Shown piece by piece: positions 19,611-21,011 of a DNA stretch of 21,011 bases. The stretch is from a virus. The notes below the pieces were generated by a model. That model was not told where the DNA came from, did not search any database, and saw only the letters and a program-made list of their open reading frames with translations. Where the stretch lies: the IMG/VR virus record IMGVR_UViG_3300045947_000364, positions 1 through 21,011 of that record. One strand, given 5' to 3'. How positions within the stretch are numbered: position 1 is the stretch's first letter; each line of letters opens with the position of its first letter. The position numbers and the translations under genes were made by a program.

Positions 19611-21011
19611 CTTCTGCCTCCTGCTTCTCCTGCCGCGCCTGCTGCTGGCCGCTCCCTGTACCCACTACGCGGCTCCTGGTGGGACAGGCAGCGGAACATC
19701 CGTGACCCAGCCCTTCACCATCAGCGCCTTCTGGGCCGTGGCCCAGCCCGGCAGTGTGCTGTGTCTGGTCGATGGCGTGTACACCGGCAGTGCCAATATG
19801 CTCGATGCCCCGGCCACGCTGGCCGGCACGGCCGCGCAGCCCATCACCATCCGGGCGCTCACCGACGGGCTGGTGACCATCGATGGTGAAGATCAGCGCC
19901 GGCCCGCCGACCTCGAAGGCGCCTACGGTGTGCTGGAGGGCATCAACGTCACGCGCGGCGACAACAGCAACCTGGCCCTGCGGGGCTCGGACTGGATCGT
20001 GCGCCGGGTCGTCTCCTGGGATGTGGGGCACGACGGGGATACCAATATTCGCGTCGAAGGGCACCGCAACCTGCTGGAAGACTGTGCCGCCTTTGGTCCC
20101 GCGCGCAAGCAGATCGCCGCCGGGGCGGGGGGCGCCGGACGGCGCTTCAACACCATCCGCCGCTGCTGGACGCGCTGGGAGGCCAATCTGCATCAGACCA
20201 GCAACCCGACGGTGTCGCTGGAAATCGGCTACGGGCAAGACACCGTCTGGGCGGAAAATATGCTGAGCACGTGGGACACGTTGGGACGCATTACCGAGCC
20301 GGAAGGCGTGCTGGAACTGTTTGCAACGCAGGACTCGACGCTGCTGGCGTCCATCTTCTATGTGCCCCCAGGAGCCACCTATCACCCCGCCGCGGTGGTG
20401 TTTGCCACCAGTGACGCGGGCAGCCACTGGCAGCAAGGCGACTACCACCCCACCAGTGGCGTCCGGATCGCCCAGCTCGTCATCTGGCTCCCCCCCGAGC
20501 TGGCCGCCAAAGACAGCGCCCGCTTCAGCGTGGCGACGAGTGGCCCCGCCGGCGGGCCGAACTGGGTCACGGACCTGACCGCGATCGGCGGCACGCCGCC
20601 CACCTTCACGAGCAATTGGACCCCGAGCGCCATCCGGCACGGCGCCACGCTGGCCGCGGCGACCGGCGGGGGGGTGCTGTGGGAGCAGTACGCCGGCCTG
20701 TGCCGGCAGGTGGTGGCCGGGCAGCTCACCAGCACGCCGCTCTGGCCCTGGCCGATGAACGCCCGCATCGTGGCGGCCATGCAGCAGGCCGGGGTGCCCC
20801 CGGTCGATGTGACCGCCCAGATGGAAGCCCTTCTGGGCCCCATCCCGCCGGCGTGTCGCCCCGGCACCCCGCCGCAGCCCTCGCCGGCCGTGGTGCTCGA
20901 ATACGCGCTCGATGGCGGGCAGACGTGGCAGCCCGCGGCGACCCTGCCGGCGGTGCCGCCAGCGCTCTGTCTGCGGCTCACCGAGGGCCCCTGGACCAGT
21001 ACGCGGCTGTG
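19537..21011 (+). CDS. Secreted-type beta-helix protein (partial, runs off the window)
   Basis: Open from the ATG at 19537 to the window end: 491 codons, no stop. The N-terminus (MQNGKLRIIRAFFRHSPFSI) is encoded by repeat copy 4, then CLLLLLPRLLLAAPC gives a signal-peptide-like core. Next come THYAAPGGTGSGTSVTQPFT and GSVLCLVDGVYTG, the entry motif of secreted right-handed beta-helix proteins ('yyvspsGsDsnpGT...PG.tvl..dGtY.g'), followed by coils (ITIRALTDGLVTIDGED, VLEGINVTRGDNSNLALRGS, RVEGHRNLLEDCAAFGPA, FNTIRRCWTRWEAN). Later parts are Pro-rich and end with LEYALDGGQTWQPA. AAGGAG (19520-19525) lies 11 nt before this ATG, 4 nt before an out-of-frame ATG at 19530; a TTG at 19552 is a third choice. 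A glycan-related role is likely, unproven. Confidence 0.77.
   Translation, partial: MQNGKLRIIRAFFRHSPFSIVHSPFFCLLLLLPRLLLAAPCTHYAAPGGTGSGTSVTQPFTISAFWAVAQPGSVLCLVDGVYTGSANMLDAPATLAGTAAQPITIRALTDGLVTIDGEDQRRPADLEGAYGVLEGINVTRGDNSNLALRGSDWIVRRVVSWDVGHDGDTNIRVEGHRNLLEDCAAFGPARKQIAAGAGGAGRRFNTIRRCWTRWEANLHQTSNPTVSLEIGYGQDTVWAENMLSTWDTLGRITEPEGVLELFATQDSTLLASIFYVPPGATYHPAAVVFATSDAGSHWQQGDYHPTSGVRIAQLVIWLPPELAAKDSARFSVATSGPAGGPNWVTDLTAIGGTPPTFTSNWTPSAIRHGATLAAATGGGVLWEQYAGLCRQVVAGQLTSTPLWPWPMNARIVAAMQQAGVPPVDVTAQMEALLGPIPPACRPGTPPQPSPAVVLEYALDGGQTWQPAATLPAVPPALCLRLTEGPWTSTRL

Noticed and set aside
19530-19889. 119-codon frame starting in repeat copy 4
   Set aside because: Although its ATG is nearer to AAGGAG, the product is Arg/His/Pro-rich and runs out of frame with the beta-helix gene, which stays open to the window end.
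14568-21011. Diversity-generating retroelement in the tail genes
   Set aside because: No reverse transcriptase and no template/variable repeat pair seen; the fibre repeats are protein-level tail fibre repeats.
1-21011. CRISPR array, tRNA genes, integrase or att site
   Set aside because: No spaced direct repeats, no cloverleaf with a CCA-type end and no recombinase motifs were found by reading both strands.

Overview
The window is a 21 kb, GC-rich piece of the structural (late) region of a short-tailed, P22-like phage or prophage. Portal, scaffold, coat, head-completion, packaged-DNA-stabilisation, needle and ejection genes follow one another on the + strand in the P22 order (1-8-5-4-10-26-ejection block-[reverse cassette]-tail fibre/tailspike). 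The host cannot be named from this sequence. AGGAGG-type ribosome binding sites, peptidoglycan-degrading domains in an ejection protein and small signal-peptide and membrane proteins fit a Gram-negative host. No integrase, att site, tRNA or CRISPR is visible, so lysogeny cannot be decided.

Layout. 1-1364: C-terminal part of the portal gene and a 74-aa Cys-rich protein. 1365-2318: an AT-richer insert with an HNH endonuclease gene on the minus strand, flanked by a strong + promoter and a + terminator, then a structured leader. 2319-7649: scaffold, P22-type coat, a 63-aa protein, gp4-like, gp10-like and a coiled-coil needle candidate. 7652-13578: an 87-aa protein, a cupin-like protein and three ejection-type proteins; the largest (953 aa) carries an M15 peptidase and a transglycosylase domain. 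13575-14489: a four-gene minus-strand cassette (ribbon-helix-helix protein, secreted protein, two single-pass membrane proteins). 14568-19265: tail fibre and beta-helix tailspike. 19279-19521: holin-like protein. 19537-end: a partial beta-helix protein with a signal peptide.

Most unusual content. First, a family of about 80-100 nt inverted repeats built from 7-bp units (AATGNNN), in four copies, each at a junction between late genes. Two copies end in a hairpin that contains a Shine-Dalgarno sequence, one supplies the start codon of the gp10-like gene, and one is read through as the signal-peptide region of the last gene. Second, the reverse cassette lies exactly where P22 carries its immI region (mnt-arc-ant, sieA). 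It begins with a tiny RHH gene whose predicted promoter overlaps a 15-bp palindrome, which suggests an autoregulated moron or superinfection-control module with unrelated effectors.

How it works together (known from P22-like phages, applied here by inference): scaffold and coat assemble around the portal, DNA is packaged, gp4-, gp10- and needle-like proteins close the portal, and the ejection proteins open the cell wall and guide DNA in. The fibre and tailspike bind and probably trim surface glycan. The reverse cassette may alter the lysogenic or infected host.
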